Shown here: piece after piece, positions 48,660 through 57,471 of the stretch
How positions within the stretch are numbered: the first letter of the stretch is position 1
Layout: every line of letters begins with the position of its first letter
Assembly: GCF_030323145.1 (NCBI RefSeq)
Contig: NZ_CP100470.1
Span: 4,381,001 to 4,445,000, forward strand
Origin: Mesorhizobium sp. C432A
GTDB taxonomy: Bacteria; Pseudomonadota; Alphaproteobacteria; Rhizobiales; Rhizobiaceae
DNA: 64,000 nt
Reading direction: 5' to 3'
The notes under the pieces: generated by a model
Databases searched by the model: none
What the model saw: the letters and a program-made list of their open reading frames with translations, nothing else
What the model was told of the DNA's origin: nothing
Program-made: the position numbers and the translations under genes

Positions 48660-49124
48660 TCAGGCCGCTTTGCGGGTGCGTTCCGTATCCTGGGCGATCT
48701 GCTTGCCGCCCACCTGAGCGTCGCCGGCCCCGATGCTGATGCGGCGCGGCTTCAGCTCTTCGGGAATCTCACGGACGATGTCGATGGTCAGGAGACCCTT
48801 CTCAAGGTTTGCTGCCTTGATCTTCATGTGGTCGGCAAGCTTGAACGTCTGCCTGAAACTGCGGTAGGCGATGCCCTGGTGCAGCAGCTGGCGTCCGCTC
48901 TGATCATCAGCCTTCTGGCCTACCACGACCAGTTCGGGTCCATGCTGGGTCAGCTCAACCTCATCCTGGCTGAAGCCTGCGATGGCCATCGAGATACGGT
49001 AGCCGTTCTCGTCGACCTTCTCGATGTTATAGGGCGGCCAGTCCGGACGCGTGCCGCTGTCGAGCATGTCGAAAAGCCGGTCGAAACCGACGGTGGTCCG
49101 ATAGAGAGTATCAAAGGTTCTCAT
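48660..49124 (-). CDS. Small heat shock protein, Hsp20/alpha-crystallin family
   Basis: 154 residues of the IbpA/HspA class A type: N-terminal MRTFDTLYRTTVGFDRLFDM, an alpha-crystallin domain at about 34-128 (PPYNIEKVDENGYRISMAIA, YRSFRQTFKLADHMKIKAAN, NLEKGLLTIDIVREIPEELK) and a C-terminal tail with PRRISIG, the I-x-I motif for oligomer contacts. It holds unfolding proteins for refolding after heat stress. The start at 49124 has GGAGGA six to ten bases upstream; the leader looks like a ROSE thermosensor. Confidence 0.95.
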   Translation of the reverse strand: MRTFDTLYRTTVGFDRLFDMLDSGTRPDWPPYNIEKVDENGYRISMAIAGFSQDEVELTQHGPELVVVGQKADDQSGRQLLHQGIAYRSFRQTFKLADHMKIKAANLEKGLLTIDIVREIPEELKPRRISIGAGDAQVGGKQIAQDTERTRKAA

Positions 49125-49240
49125 AGCCACATCCTCCTTTGAAGCAACATGGGTACAAGGGCGCCGCCCAGCAGCGCCGTCTTTTGCCAAGCCAATCGGC
49201 CTCGGCGCGAAACGAATTAGGAAGGGCCGAAAACGGGTTC
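49125..49240 (-). promoter_or_regulatory. ROSE-like RNA thermometer in the hsp20 leader
   Basis: The leader RNA has UUGCU (49143-49147) just upstream of the Shine-Dalgarno AAAGGAGGA (49132-49140). UU(G)CU can pair with AGGA with a bulged G, the core of ROSE elements that mask the ribosome binding site of rhizobial small heat-shock genes at low temperature. Upstream are further hairpin-forming stretches such as GGCGC/GCGCC. The remaining gap to the tRNA gene (49241-49552) shows no gene. Confidence 0.7.
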
Positions 49241-49552
49241 AAGAGCCCTGTTCAGAAAATTTCAGAAGCCAGGCCAGCATCCCGCTTCCAATAATTCGCA
49301 GCCGCTGAAAAGCAGCCGGCGGCAGCAAAATATGCCTATTCTGAATTGTGAACGCAAATGGCAATTGGCTCGCCAATGGCAGTTGGATCAAGGAAATCGG
49401 TTCGTGGAAATACGCCGACTTCGGCATTGCGCATCAGCGCTCTCGCTCTGCGATGCCTTCGGAACGTCGCTCGTCGAGTACGCCGCTTCAGCCCAACCAA
49501 ACGAGGAGCCAAAACAAGGCGTTTCTAAAATGCCGGATTCCAACGAGGAAAA

Positions 49553-49628
<76 letters not shown>

Positions 49629-49787
49629 ACGCGCGTTTCAGCGCAGGCGCTTCCTAAAAGCTTCCGGGCGCGCTGTAAAGAGTTGTCTGACGCGCTTTCA
49701 GATCCTTTGCCGGAAATCCGGATAGGTGATGACCAGCCCGTCCCTGCCTATCTCGATTTTCGCCTGCCTGAAGCCGCATGCCGGCGC

Positions 49788-50270
49788 TCAGCCCCCGGCC
49801 GGCGGCTTGTACGGCCCGCCCGGCACGCCCCAGCCCCAGGCCGGCATCGGTTCGGTCTGCGGGTCGCAAGTCTCGCCGAGGGCAGAGTTCATCTTGGCCA
49901 GCCGCGATCCCCATTCGACATAGCCGATGAAGGCGGAGCGGAATTCGGGATCGTCCGGCAACCCGACCGCATCGGCGGCATCGGCAAGCAGGCTGATCCA
50001 GCGGCGGCGCTGTTCCTCCGTCAAATGCTTGCCGAGATGATGCATGACCATCTCGCGGTGACCGCCAAATTTCTCGCTGTAGGTCTTCGGCCCGCCAAAA
50101 ACCTCGCCGATAAAGGCCGCGACATGCGCGGGATGATCCGGCGACATGTGTTTGAACATTGGGCCGACCACCGGGTCGCGGGACACCATGTCGTAAAAGG
50201 TTTCCGTCAGCCGATTGAGGGCTTCGATGCCGCCGGCCCATTCGTAGAGTGTCGGGATATCCTGGCTCAT
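49788..50270 (-). CDS. Group II truncated haemoglobin
   Basis: 160 residues of the YjbI/trHbO group. LYEWAGGIEALNRLTETFYD contains the B-helix Phe25-Tyr26 pair; GGPKTYSEKFGGHREMVMHH-LGKHLTEEQRRRW matches the region around the proximal haem histidine (His77 or His78) and the G-helix. Such proteins bind oxygen or NO and are implicated in redox or NO protection. The start has GGGGGAGGA seven bases upstream. The C-terminal GWGVPGGPYKPPAGG tail is of the long form seen in rhizobia. Confidence 0.93.
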   Translation of the reverse strand: MSQDIPTLYEWAGGIEALNRLTETFYDMVSRDPVVGPMFKHMSPDHPAHVAAFIGEVFGGPKTYSEKFGGHREMVMHHLGKHLTEEQRRRWISLLADAADAVGLPDDPEFRSAFIGYVEWGSRLAKMNSALGETCDPQTEPMPAWGWGVPGGPYKPPAGG

Positions 50271-50361
50271 TCTCGATCCTCCCCCGGGCGACGCCTGCCA
50301 CGACGATAGCGGAGAAATCGGGCATGGCTCAACCTGCCTCGATGGCCAGTTTCTGCGATGC

Positions 50362-52131
50362 CTACAGTTTGGCGGGCGACTCGGCCTTGGCTGTCGGCGG
50401 AAGCAAACAGTTGTCGGGCTTGGGTGAGGTTTTGCAAATAGCGGGGCCAGTTAGCGCCTCCACCGACTCCGGCCCGGTTGTCAGCCCGACTTTGAGCATC
50501 ATGTCGGGCTCGAGCTGACGCTCGACCGAGCCTATCGCGGCGAACAGAGCTGGGTCCATCTCCATCTCCTCCAGGTAGGCTTTAACCAACTGCGTCTGTC
50601 CCCTCGAGGACATGCTGAGCCTCGCCTTGGGATCGACCAGCCTTTTGGCGCCGGCGGCAAGCATGAGCGCGCAGGCCGAATCGCACTCCACTCCAAAATC
50701 GCTAATCAGCCCGACATAGGCACCGTTATCGGCCAAGCAGCCTGCCTCGGGCGGGTCGCAGCCGACGATAGTGGTGCGAGCGACGGCGACGTCGAGCTTC
50801 CGTTCATGGATAAGCCTTCCCGCGGCCAGAGCGCTGAACAGGCTGCCCCCCTGTGAGCTGATCACCACCGGCAGCCGCCGGTTGCCAAGGGTGTCGAGCA
50901 ACTGGCGCAACTTTTGCGGGGTCTGAGGCGTCATCGCGCCTTCCGCCGAGATCCATTCCGGGCTATCGGGATTGCAGAGCGAGTCTCTGCCGCGAACGAC
51001 AACGAAGCGCATATCTGGCGTCGAATTCCCTGGCGCTGCCTGCAACGGCTTGGGAGCTGGAGCCTTGGCCGCCTGAGAAAGTGGGGGGCCGGTCTTTGCC
51101 TTGATCGCAGCCACCACGGCCGGCTTGGCCACGGGCGTTTGTCCGCCGGCTGGCTTGTTTCCCGGTATTTCCCGGCAGTTCGGAGCCGGCGGGTCGAACA
51201 TGCACAGACTTGCTCTGGTAAACAGGTCCAGAGTGTCCGTGCTGGTCGCCAGTTTCATCGTCAGCATATCGTGGAGGCCGATCTGCCTGATGTCGCTCGC
51301 CGGCGTCGCCTTCATCAAGTCCAGCACGCCCTGCCCGATACCCATCTCTCGGAGATAGGCCGAGATCTTTCTCGCGTACCCCTTGCTCATCTCATAGGTC
51401 TTGTAGCTTTCACCTTGAGTGACCGTTTGCGTGGTGACCCGATATTTTTTGCCCCGTTTGACGCGATATGTGGTCCGGTAGTGCGTGGTGGAGGGGAACC
51501 AGGTGGTCGTGATCTGGTGAACACCCAGATAGTTCCAGCCGCCGGCCACGCGGCGGACGCCACCGGCAAACATCAGCGGACAGGCGGAGTTGCAGCTGGC
51601 GCCATCAGACGCCCGGCCGAGATAGGCGGAACCTTTGCCGTAACTAAAACCACAACCATCCGTCCCGGGCCAACAGTCGGAAAACTCGGTCTTGCCTACG
51701 GCGATATCGAGCTTGTTCTTGCGGATTATCCGGCCAAGTTCGAGCGCTGCATTGACGTTGCCGCCAAAGGAATTGACGATAATCGGCAGTTTGCGACCGC
51801 CTAGCTTCTTCAAGGTGCGCTTGAGCAGGGCTGGCGTGCCGGCTGCGATGTCGCCTTCGGCGGAGATCCACTCCGGACAATTGGGCTCGCAGCCCGGTGC
51901 GTTGCTGCGCGCGACGACAAACTTCATCTCCGAGCGATCCTCGGACCATATCGTCGGATCATTCGTCGGATAGGGCACTCCCTGCAGAGGGAGCAATGTC
52001 TGCCATGTCCGGGGGGCGGCATCCTCGGCCTTCGCGGCGAAGGCAGCCATCGCCATCGCGGCCACCGTCGCCAGCCGAACCAGCCCGCGCCGCCACCTTG
52101 CAGCATTGTCTGAACGGTGTCCCCAAACCAC
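50362..52131 (-). CDS. Exported two-domain ClpP-fold protein, paralogue B
   Basis: A 589-residue exported protein made of two tandem ClpP/crotonase-like domains (similar to COG3904-type periplasmic proteins). The N-terminus (RRGLVRLATVAAMAMAAFAA-KAEDA) is a signal peptide. Domain 1 (about 68-310) has the oxyanion-type NSFGGNVNAALELGRII (120-136), the predicted nucleophile Ser182 in SCNSACPLMFAGG and His205 in YLGVHQ, spaced as in ClpP. Domain 2 (about 373-570) keeps SSQGG and Ser485 (CDSACALM) but has RLSMSSRG where the histidine should be. A GTG start at 52131 is chosen because it aligns with the ATG of paralogue A and GAGGGG precedes it; the open frame extends 39 codons upstream into a decayed tuf region. 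Function unknown; several cysteine pairs suggest disulphides in the periplasm. Confidence 0.75.
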   Translation of the reverse strand: MVWGHRSDNAARWRRGLVRLATVAAMAMAAFAAKAEDAAPRTWQTLLPLQGVPYPTNDPTIWSEDRSEMKFVVARSNAPGCEPNCPEWISAEGDIAAGTPALLKRTLKKLGGRKLPIIVNSFGGNVNAALELGRIIRKNKLDIAVGKTEFSDCWPGTDGCGFSYGKGSAYLGRASDGASCNSACPLMFAGGVRRVAGGWNYLGVHQITTTWFPSTTHYRTTYRVKRGKKYRVTTQTVTQGESYKTYEMSKGYARKISAYLREMGIGQGVLDLMKATPASDIRQIGLHDMLTMKLATSTDTLDLFTRASLCMFDPPAPNCREIPGNKPAGGQTPVAKPAVVAAIKAKTGPPLSQAAKAPAPKPLQAAPGNSTPDMRFVVVRGRDSLCNPDSPEWISAEGAMTPQTPQKLRQLLDTLGNRRLPVVISSQGGSLFSALAAGRLIHERKLDVAVARTTIVGCDPPEAGCLADNGAYVGLISDFGVECDSACALMLAAGAKRLVDPKARLSMSSRGQTQLVKAYLEEMEMDPALFAAIGSVERQLEPDMMLKVGLTTGPESVEALTGPAICKTSPKPDNCLLPPTAKAESPAKL

Positions 52132-52230
52132 GCCCGGCAAACCCCTCAATGCAATCCATAATAGTTGCGGCGACGGTGCTTGCAATAGCTTTGACCAACC
52201 GTGCAATACTTGTGCCGCGCAACGCCGGAA

Positions 52231-52388
52231 ACAAAAAGGCAGCCCCAAAGACCGCCCTCTCCTGGTCGATCCGGCTGATATCAGTTCGACTATTTCTCGA
52301 TGGTGACGACGATGCCGGCAGCGACGGTGCGGGGCCCTTCACGGAACGCGAAGCAAGGCGTCTCTTTCATGCGATAGGCACGATCAGC
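52231..52388 (-). pseudogene. Decayed 3' end of tuf plus its terminator
   Basis: Bases 52289-52388 match the last 100 bases of tuf copy 2 (54169-54269) at roughly 80% identity with small indels, including a perfect 21-base block ATGGTGACGACGATGCCGGC(A). On the minus strand the fragment still reads in frame from an ATG as FAFREGPRTVAAGIVVTIEK-stop, versus [20 protein letters not shown] in EF-Tu. Further downstream, 52231-52262 resembles the tuf copy 2 terminator. The stop codon of paralogue A (52384-52386) lies inside this fragment. It records a tandem duplication that carried the tuf 3' end with the neighbouring gene. Confidence 0.82.
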
Positions 52389-54018
52389 CATTGGACGACG
52401 GCACCACGCGGCAATTCTCAGGTTTCGGCGCCGATCTGCAGATGCTGGACCCCGTCAGCGCATCCACCGACTGGCGCCCGGTCGTCAGGCCGACCTCCAG
52501 CATCATGTCGGGTTCGAGCTGACGCTCGACCGAACTGCCCTGGAGCGCCCGGAACAAAGCGGGGCTGATCGCCATCTCGTCGAGGTAGGATTTGACCGCC
52601 TGCTTCTGCCCCATCAGATAGAGGCTGAGCCGCGCCTGGGAACCGACAAGCCGCCTGGCGCCACCGGCCAGCATGAGCGCGCAGGCCGAATCGCAGTCGC
52701 CGTCGCCATCGACGCTCAGCCCGGCATAGGCGCCTTCCCTGGCCAGGCAATTCCACTCTGCCGGGTCGCAGCCGACGAAATCGGTGCGGGCAACGGCAAC
52801 GTCGAGCTTCTTTTCATGGATGATCCGGCCCGCCGCCAGGGCGCCGGAGAGGTCGCCGCCTCGCGAGCTGATCACCACCGGCAGCCGCCGGTTGCCAAGC
52901 GTGGCGAGCAATTGGCTGAGTTTCTGCGGCGTCTGGGGCGTAATCGCGCCTTGCGCTGCAATCCATTCCGGGCAGTCGGGATTGCAGAGCGGGTTGCTGC
53001 CACGAACCACGACAAAGCGCATGCCGTCATCGTGCGGCGCGCTCTCCGGCTTCAGCGGCAGCGGCGCAGCCTTTGCCACGTCCGGCAGGCCGCCGGCTGG
53101 CTTGTTCGCCGGTATTTCCCGGCAATTCGGAGCCGGAAGGTTCAGCCTGCACAGGCTTGCGCTGGTCAGCAAATCTGCAGCGTCGTCGCTGGTGACCAGC
53201 TTCATTGTCAGCATGTCGCTGAGGTCGATCTGCTGGATGTCGCTGGCCGGCGTGCTCTTCATCGTCTCGATGATGCTGAGGTCGACACCCATCTCCTTGA
53301 AATAGGCGGACAGCTTGCGCTCCACCCCCTTGCTCATCTCGTAGGTCTTGTAGCTGCCGGTGTTCTTGCGGCTGACGACCTTCTTGCTGATGACCCGCTT
53401 CTTGCCTTTCACGATCCGGTAGCGGACCTGATATTGCACGTTCATCTGCACGATCGTGGTGGTGATCTGGTGGACGCCGAGATAGGCCAGCGGCCCGACC
53501 AGGCGCCTGGTGCCGCCGGCCAGCATCATTGGACAAGCGGATGCGCAATAGCTGCCGAGCACATAGGGGCTGCCGATATAGTGCGCGCCTCTGGCGTCGT
53601 TCTCCTTGCAGTTTTTCACCCCTGGCTCGCAGCCGACGAACCAGGTCCTGCCGACCGCGATGTCGAGCTTGTTCTTGCGTATCATCCGGCCCATGGCGAT
53701 GGCTGCATCGACATCGCCGCCGGGAGAGTTGATGACGATCGGCAATTTGCGGCCGCCGAGCGTTTTCAGGGCAGCCTTGAGCAGCGCCGGCGACTTGGCC
53801 GATATCGCACCCTCGGCCGATATCCATTCCGGACAGCTCGGCTCACAGCCCGCCGCGTCGCTGCGCACGACGACGAACCGCATCGGCGGATCCGGATCCG
53901 GCTCTGAATTTTTTGTCTCGGCCGCCAAGGCGGCAGTGCCCATGGCAAACATCGACACCAGGCAGATCAGCCCCAGTGCCCACCATGACCGACTATGCAA
54001 ACGGTGCTGTGGAACCAT
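52384..54018 (-). CDS. Exported two-domain ClpP-fold protein, paralogue A
   Basis: A 544-residue paralogue of the 50362-52131 product. Signal peptide: WWALGLICLVSMFAMGTAAL ending near residue 33. Domain 1 (46-300) has INSPGGDVDAAIAMGRMI (96-113), predicted nucleophile Ser160 (YCASACPMMLAGG) and His183 (YLGVHQ), and a conserved TPASDIQQIDLSD with Asp260 as possible third residue. Domain 2 (333-535) keeps ISSRGG (383-388) and Ser444 (CDSACALMLAGG) but lacks the histidine (RLSLYLMG, 463-470). Between them is a 30-residue Pro-rich linker. The ATG at 54018 has GAGGG upstream. It lies just after the tuf terminator. Substrate and role are unknown; serine peptidase activity in the periplasm is inferred from the fold motifs. 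Confidence 0.78.
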   Translation of the reverse strand: MVPQHRLHSRSWWALGLICLVSMFAMGTAALAAETKNSEPDPDPPMRFVVVRSDAAGCEPSCPEWISAEGAISAKSPALLKAALKTLGGRKLPIVINSPGGDVDAAIAMGRMIRKNKLDIAVGRTWFVGCEPGVKNCKENDARGAHYIGSPYVLGSYCASACPMMLAGGTRRLVGPLAYLGVHQITTTIVQMNVQYQVRYRIVKGKKRVISKKVVSRKNTGSYKTYEMSKGVERKLSAYFKEMGVDLSIIETMKSTPASDIQQIDLSDMLTMKLVTSDDAADLLTSASLCRLNLPAPNCREIPANKPAGGLPDVAKAAPLPLKPESAPHDDGMRFVVVRGSNPLCNPDCPEWIAAQGAITPQTPQKLSQLLATLGNRRLPVVISSRGGDLSGALAAGRIIHEKKLDVAVARTDFVGCDPAEWNCLAREGAYAGLSVDGDGDCDSACALMLAGGARRLVGSQARLSLYLMGQKQAVKSYLDEMAISPALFRALQGSSVERQLEPDMMLEVGLTTGRQSVDALTGSSICRSAPKPENCRVVPSSNG

Positions 54019-54106
54019 CCGACCAAGCCCTCAATCAATCTATACTGTAGAGGCTCACAGACTTGCAACAGAGATTGGGACCCCAAAACAGGCACATCTG
54101 GCCAAC

Positions 54107-54133
54107 GAAAAAGGGCGGCCCGAGGGCCGCCCC
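54107..54133 (-). terminator. Terminator of tuf copy 2
   Basis: On the minus strand GGGCGGCC-CTCG-GGCCGCCC is followed by TTTTTCG; 8-bp GC stem, 34 bases after the tuf stop. Confidence 0.92.
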
Positions 54134-54165
54134 TATCCGTTTCGATCCGGCGATGCCGGGCTCGA

Positions 54166-55341
54166 TTACTCTTTGATGGTGACGACGATGCCGGCACCGA
54201 CGGTGCGGCCGCCTTCACGGATGGCGAAGCGCAGCTTCTCTTCCATGGCGATCGGCACGATCAGCTCGACATCGACGGTGATGTTGTCGCCGGGCATAAC
54301 CATTTCCGTGCCTTCCGGCAGCGACACGATGCCGGTCACGTCGGTCGTGCGGAAGTAGAACTGCGGACGGTAGTTGGTGAAGAACGGCGTGTGACGGCCA
54401 CCTTCGTCCTTGGTCAGGATGTAGGCTTCGGCCACGAACTTCTTGTGCGGCTTCACCGTACCGGGCTTGGCCAGAACCTGGCCGCGCTCGACACCTTCAC
54501 GATCAACGCCGCGCAGCAGCGCGCCGATGTTGTCGCCGGCCTGGCCCTGGTCGAGCAGCTTGCGGAACATCTCGACGCCCGTGCAGGTCGTCTTGGTCGT
54601 CGGACGGATGCCGATGATTTCCAGTTCCTCGCCGACCTTGACGATGCCGCGCTCGACGCGGCCGGTCACGACCGTGCCACGGCCCGAGATCGAGAACACG
54701 TCTTCGATCGGCATCAGGAACGGCTTGTCCAGCGGACGAACAGGCGTCGGGATATAGGCATCGACCGCAGCCATCAACTCGCGGATCGCATCTTCGCCGA
54801 TGGTCTTGTTGGAATCTTCCAGAGCAGCCAGCGCCGAACCCTTGACGATCGGAATGTCGTCGCCGGGGAACTCGTTCTTCGACAGAAGCTCGCGAACCTC
54901 GAGCTCGACCAGTTCGAGCAGCTCGGCATCGTCGACCTGGTCGACCTTGTTCAGGAACACCACGATCGACGGCACGCCGACCTGACGGGCAAGCAGGATG
55001 TGCTCGCGGGTCTGCGGCATCGGGCCGTCGGCGGCCGACACCACCAGGATCGCGCCGTCCATCTGCGCAGCGCCCGTGATCATGTTCTTCACATAGTCGG
55101 CGTGGCCGGGGCAGTCGACATGGGCGTAGTGGCGCGCTGCCGTCTCGTATTCGACGTGCGCCGTCGAAATCGTGATGCCGCGGGCCTTCTCTTCGGGCGC
55201 CGCATCGATCTGGTCGTAGCGCTTGTACTCGCCAAAATACTTCGTGATCGCCGCCGTCAGCGACGTCTTGCCATGATCGACATGGCCAATCGTGCCAATG
55301 TTCACATGAGGCTTGTTACGCTCGAATTTACCTTTTGCCAT
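54166..55341 (-). CDS. tuf: Elongation factor Tu, copy 2
   Basis: 391 residues, identical in sequence to the product of copy 1 at 28640-29815. The two genes differ by one synonymous base (55282), and identity stops within a few bases of the start and stop codons, which points to ongoing gene conversion of the coding region. This copy has its own leader and terminator and is not inside a ribosomal operon; it corresponds to tufB-type copies usually linked to tRNA genes and secE. Confidence 0.98.
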   Translation of the reverse strand: MAKGKFERNKPHVNIGTIGHVDHGKTSLTAAITKYFGEYKRYDQIDAAPEEKARGITISTAHVEYETAARHYAHVDCPGHADYVKNMITGAAQMDGAILVVSAADGPMPQTREHILLARQVGVPSIVVFLNKVDQVDDAELLELVELEVRELLSKNEFPGDDIPIVKGSALAALEDSNKTIGEDAIRELMAAVDAYIPTPVRPLDKPFLMPIEDVFSISGRGTVVTGRVERGIVKVGEELEIIGIRPTTKTTCTGVEMFRKLLDQGQAGDNIGALLRGVDREGVERGQVLAKPGTVKPHKKFVAEAYILTKDEGGRHTPFFTNYRPQFYFRTTDVTGIVSLPEGTEMVMPGDNITVDVELIVPIAMEEKLRFAIREGGRTVGAGIVVTIKE

Positions 55342-55653
55342 AGTCTCTTTCCTTGGACGGCCTTGACCTTCAGTTCAGTCGAATGCGGGGCGATTAGCGA
55401 CTACGGCCGAAAAACACAAGTGCCTTGTGGCCGGGTGCGCTGTCCACTCGGTCTCAACCGATGATCCGATTGCGGGATGTGGCGCTGATATAGGAACGCG
55501 CGAGCGGAAATGAAATGGGGGCTGCGGGCTCCAGCACCTGTTTGCTATTCCCGCCCATGTCCTGTCCCGCCCATGTCCTGGCCTTTGCCTGCCGGATGTG
55601 CAGCCGGCGCCTGGCCCATTGCCGCTACGGCGGCGGTCTGATTTGGTTGCCCC
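55342..55653. other. Divergent gap between tuf copy 2 and the EamA gene
   Basis: 312 bases without a gene. A possible minus-strand -10 TATATC for tuf is at 55487-55492 with a weak -35. A perfect 16-bp tandem duplication TCCCGCCCATGTCCTG occupies 55549-55580. The tuf ribosome binding site AAGGAAAGAG is at 55345-55354. Confidence 0.5.
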
Positions 55654-56541
55654 ATGCAATTCATACCGACCTCCATACGCGGCCCGCTGTTCATGATCGT
55701 TTCGACGGGGTCGTACCTCGTCAACGACACGATGATGAAACTCGCGACCGCGGGCTTGCCGTCCTATGAAGTGCTGTTCCTGCGCGGGGTCGCGGCCACG
55801 CTATGGGGCATGCCGCTGCTGTTCCTGCTGGGCTATGGCAGGCAGATTCCATTGATCTTCGACAAACGCGTGCTGCGCCGCAACCTGCTCGAGCTGGCGG
55901 CCATCCTTTGCTACGTCGTGGCGCTGGCCAACATGCAGATCGCCGATTCGACCGCGCTCGGGCAGATCACCCCGCTTTTGATGCTGGTCGGCTCCTCCAT
56001 CCTGTTCGGCGAACGGATCGGCGGCGTGCGCATGGCGCTGATCGGGCTCGGCTTCATCGGTGCGCTCATGGTGGCCCAGCCGACCATGCAGGGCATCTCG
56101 GTCTATGCGTTGCTGGCGCTCGGCAACGCGGCATTGGCGGCGGCGCGCGATCTTGCCGGCAGGCGGGTCGCGGCCGAGGTGCCGGGCATGATCGTCGCCA
56201 TTTCCGCCGTTGTGGTGGTGCTGATCGGCGCGGGCGCCGCGCATCTCGTTTCCGAGCGCTGGGTCATGCCGGAAGCCCGGCACCTGCTGCTCATGGCCGG
56301 CGCCGGATTCTTCCTGATCTTCGGCCATTTCTTCATCTTCATGGCCTATCGCGTCGGTCCGACCGGCGTGGTGGCGCCGTTCTACTACTGCTTCACCGTC
56401 TGGGCGGTCATCTCAGGCGTTCTGGTGTTCGGCCAGTTCCCGAATGCCCTGGCGGTCTGCGGCATCCTGCTGGTGGTCGCGAGCGGGCTGACCATCGTCT
56501 CGCTTGATGAACGCAAGCGCAGGCTGACCGTCGTCGCCTGA
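55654..56541 (+). CDS. EamA/DMT family transporter
   Basis: 295 residues with about ten membrane helices in two EamA repeats. Typical parts are YEVLFLRGVAATLWGMPLLF, ALANMQIADSTALGQITPLL, SILFGERIGGVRMALIGLGF and the second-half AYRVGPTGVVAPFYYCFTVW. The ribosome binding site is weak, and the ATG at 55693 is an alternative start, giving a protein 13 residues shorter. Substrate unknown. Confidence 0.88.
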   Translation: MQFIPTSIRGPLFMIVSTGSYLVNDTMMKLATAGLPSYEVLFLRGVAATLWGMPLLFLLGYGRQIPLIFDKRVLRRNLLELAAILCYVVALANMQIADSTALGQITPLLMLVGSSILFGERIGGVRMALIGLGFIGALMVAQPTMQGISVYALLALGNAALAAARDLAGRRVAAEVPGMIVAISAVVVVLIGAGAAHLVSERWVMPEARHLLLMAGAGFFLIFGHFFIFMAYRVGPTGVVAPFYYCFTVWAVISGVLVFGQFPNALAVCGILLVVASGLTIVSLDERKRRLTVVA

Positions 56542-56606
56542 CCTTCAAGTCAACGCGTCGAAGCAGGTTTGGCCGACCTGCGGTCGGCCAGTCGGCAGAC
56601 TGGCGC

Positions 56607-56864
56607 CTAAAGCGTTCGCTTGCCGGAGAACTGGTGATAGGCCCACAGCACGACCACCGCGCCGATGATGGCGACGATCGGGCTCCAGATGTTGAGGCCG
56701 GTCACACCCGTGGCGCCAAAGGCGCTGAAGATCAGCCCTCCGACGATGGCGCCGACAATGCCGAGCACGATATCCATGATCAGGCCCTGGCCGGTCTTGT
56801 TGACGATCTTGCTGCCGATAAAGCCGGCGATGACGCCGAGGATGATCCAGCTGATAATGCCCAT
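56607..56864 (-). CDS. GlsB/YeaQ/YmgE family stress-response membrane protein
   Basis: 85 residues with three hydrophobic helices and the glycine-zipper pattern of this family (MGIISWIILGVIAGFIGSKI, LGIVGAIVGGLIFSAFGATG). It was formerly called transglycosylase-associated protein; the role is unclear, with induction by stress in several bacteria. GGAGAGGAAAA precedes the ATG. Confidence 0.92.
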   Translation of the reverse strand: MGIISWIILGVIAGFIGSKIVNKTGQGLIMDIVLGIVGAIVGGLIFSAFGATGVTGLNIWSPIVAIIGAVVVLWAYHQFSGKRTL

Positions 56865-56994
56865 TTTTCCTCTCCATTCCCCGCCCGCCGATCATGGTCA
56901 CATGATTGTCAAAAGCTCAAGCCAACTTGAAATTCCGCCCGCATGGTCCATTGTAGCCGGCGGGACGGGCTTGGTCGTTATGGAGGATTGACCT

Positions 56995-57471
56995 ATGGGA
57001 CTTTTTGACAACGCCGTGCCCGGCGGCAACATCACCAAACCGCTGATGATCGCGCTCGGCGCGCTGCTGGTGGGAAAGATGCTGAGCGGCAGAAGCGCCG
57101 AACAGACGAGTGCCGAAGAGACGGGCGAGCCCGCCCAGCCTCAAACGCCAGCCCCCACCGGAACCACGGCCTCAGGCGACGGCGGCCTGCTTGGCGGACT
57201 GGGCGGACTGCTCGACAAGCTCAAGAATGCCGGCCAAGGCAATGTTGCTGACTCATGGGTCGGCACCGGGCAGAACCAGCCGATCAACGCCAATGATCTG
57301 GGCAAGGCGATCGGCCCGCAGGTCATTCGAGAGATCGCGCAAAGGACCGGACTGGACGAGCAGGAGTTGCTCAAGCAATTGTCCACAGCCCTGCCCGGCA
57401 TTGTCGACAGACTGACGCCGAACGGACAGGTGCCGCAGCAACACCAGGTCGCGTCCGCTTTCAACAGCTAG
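56995..57471 (+). CDS. YidB/DUF937 family protein
   Basis: 158 residues. N-terminal MGLFDNAVPGGNITKPLMIA with a hydrophobic segment, a low-complexity Gly/Thr/Pro middle, and the DUF937 part SWVGTGQNQPINANDLGKAI, LDEQELLKQLSTALPGIVDR, LTPNGQVP. Function unknown in the family. GGAGG lies eight bases upstream of the ATG. Its end overlaps the convergent regulator gene by four bases. Confidence 0.9.
   Translation: MGLFDNAVPGGNITKPLMIALGALLVGKMLSGRSAEQTSAEETGEPAQPQTPAPTGTTASGDGGLLGGLGGLLDKLKNAGQGNVADSWVGTGQNQPINANDLGKAIGPQVIREIAQRTGLDEQELLKQLSTALPGIVDRLTPNGQVPQQHQVASAFNS

Noticed and set aside
51959..52342. A 127-codon minus-strand frame over the start of paralogue B
   Set aside because: It is another frame through the decayed tuf end and the 5' part of the gene; similarity to a frame at 53967-54218 reflects the duplication, not a protein.
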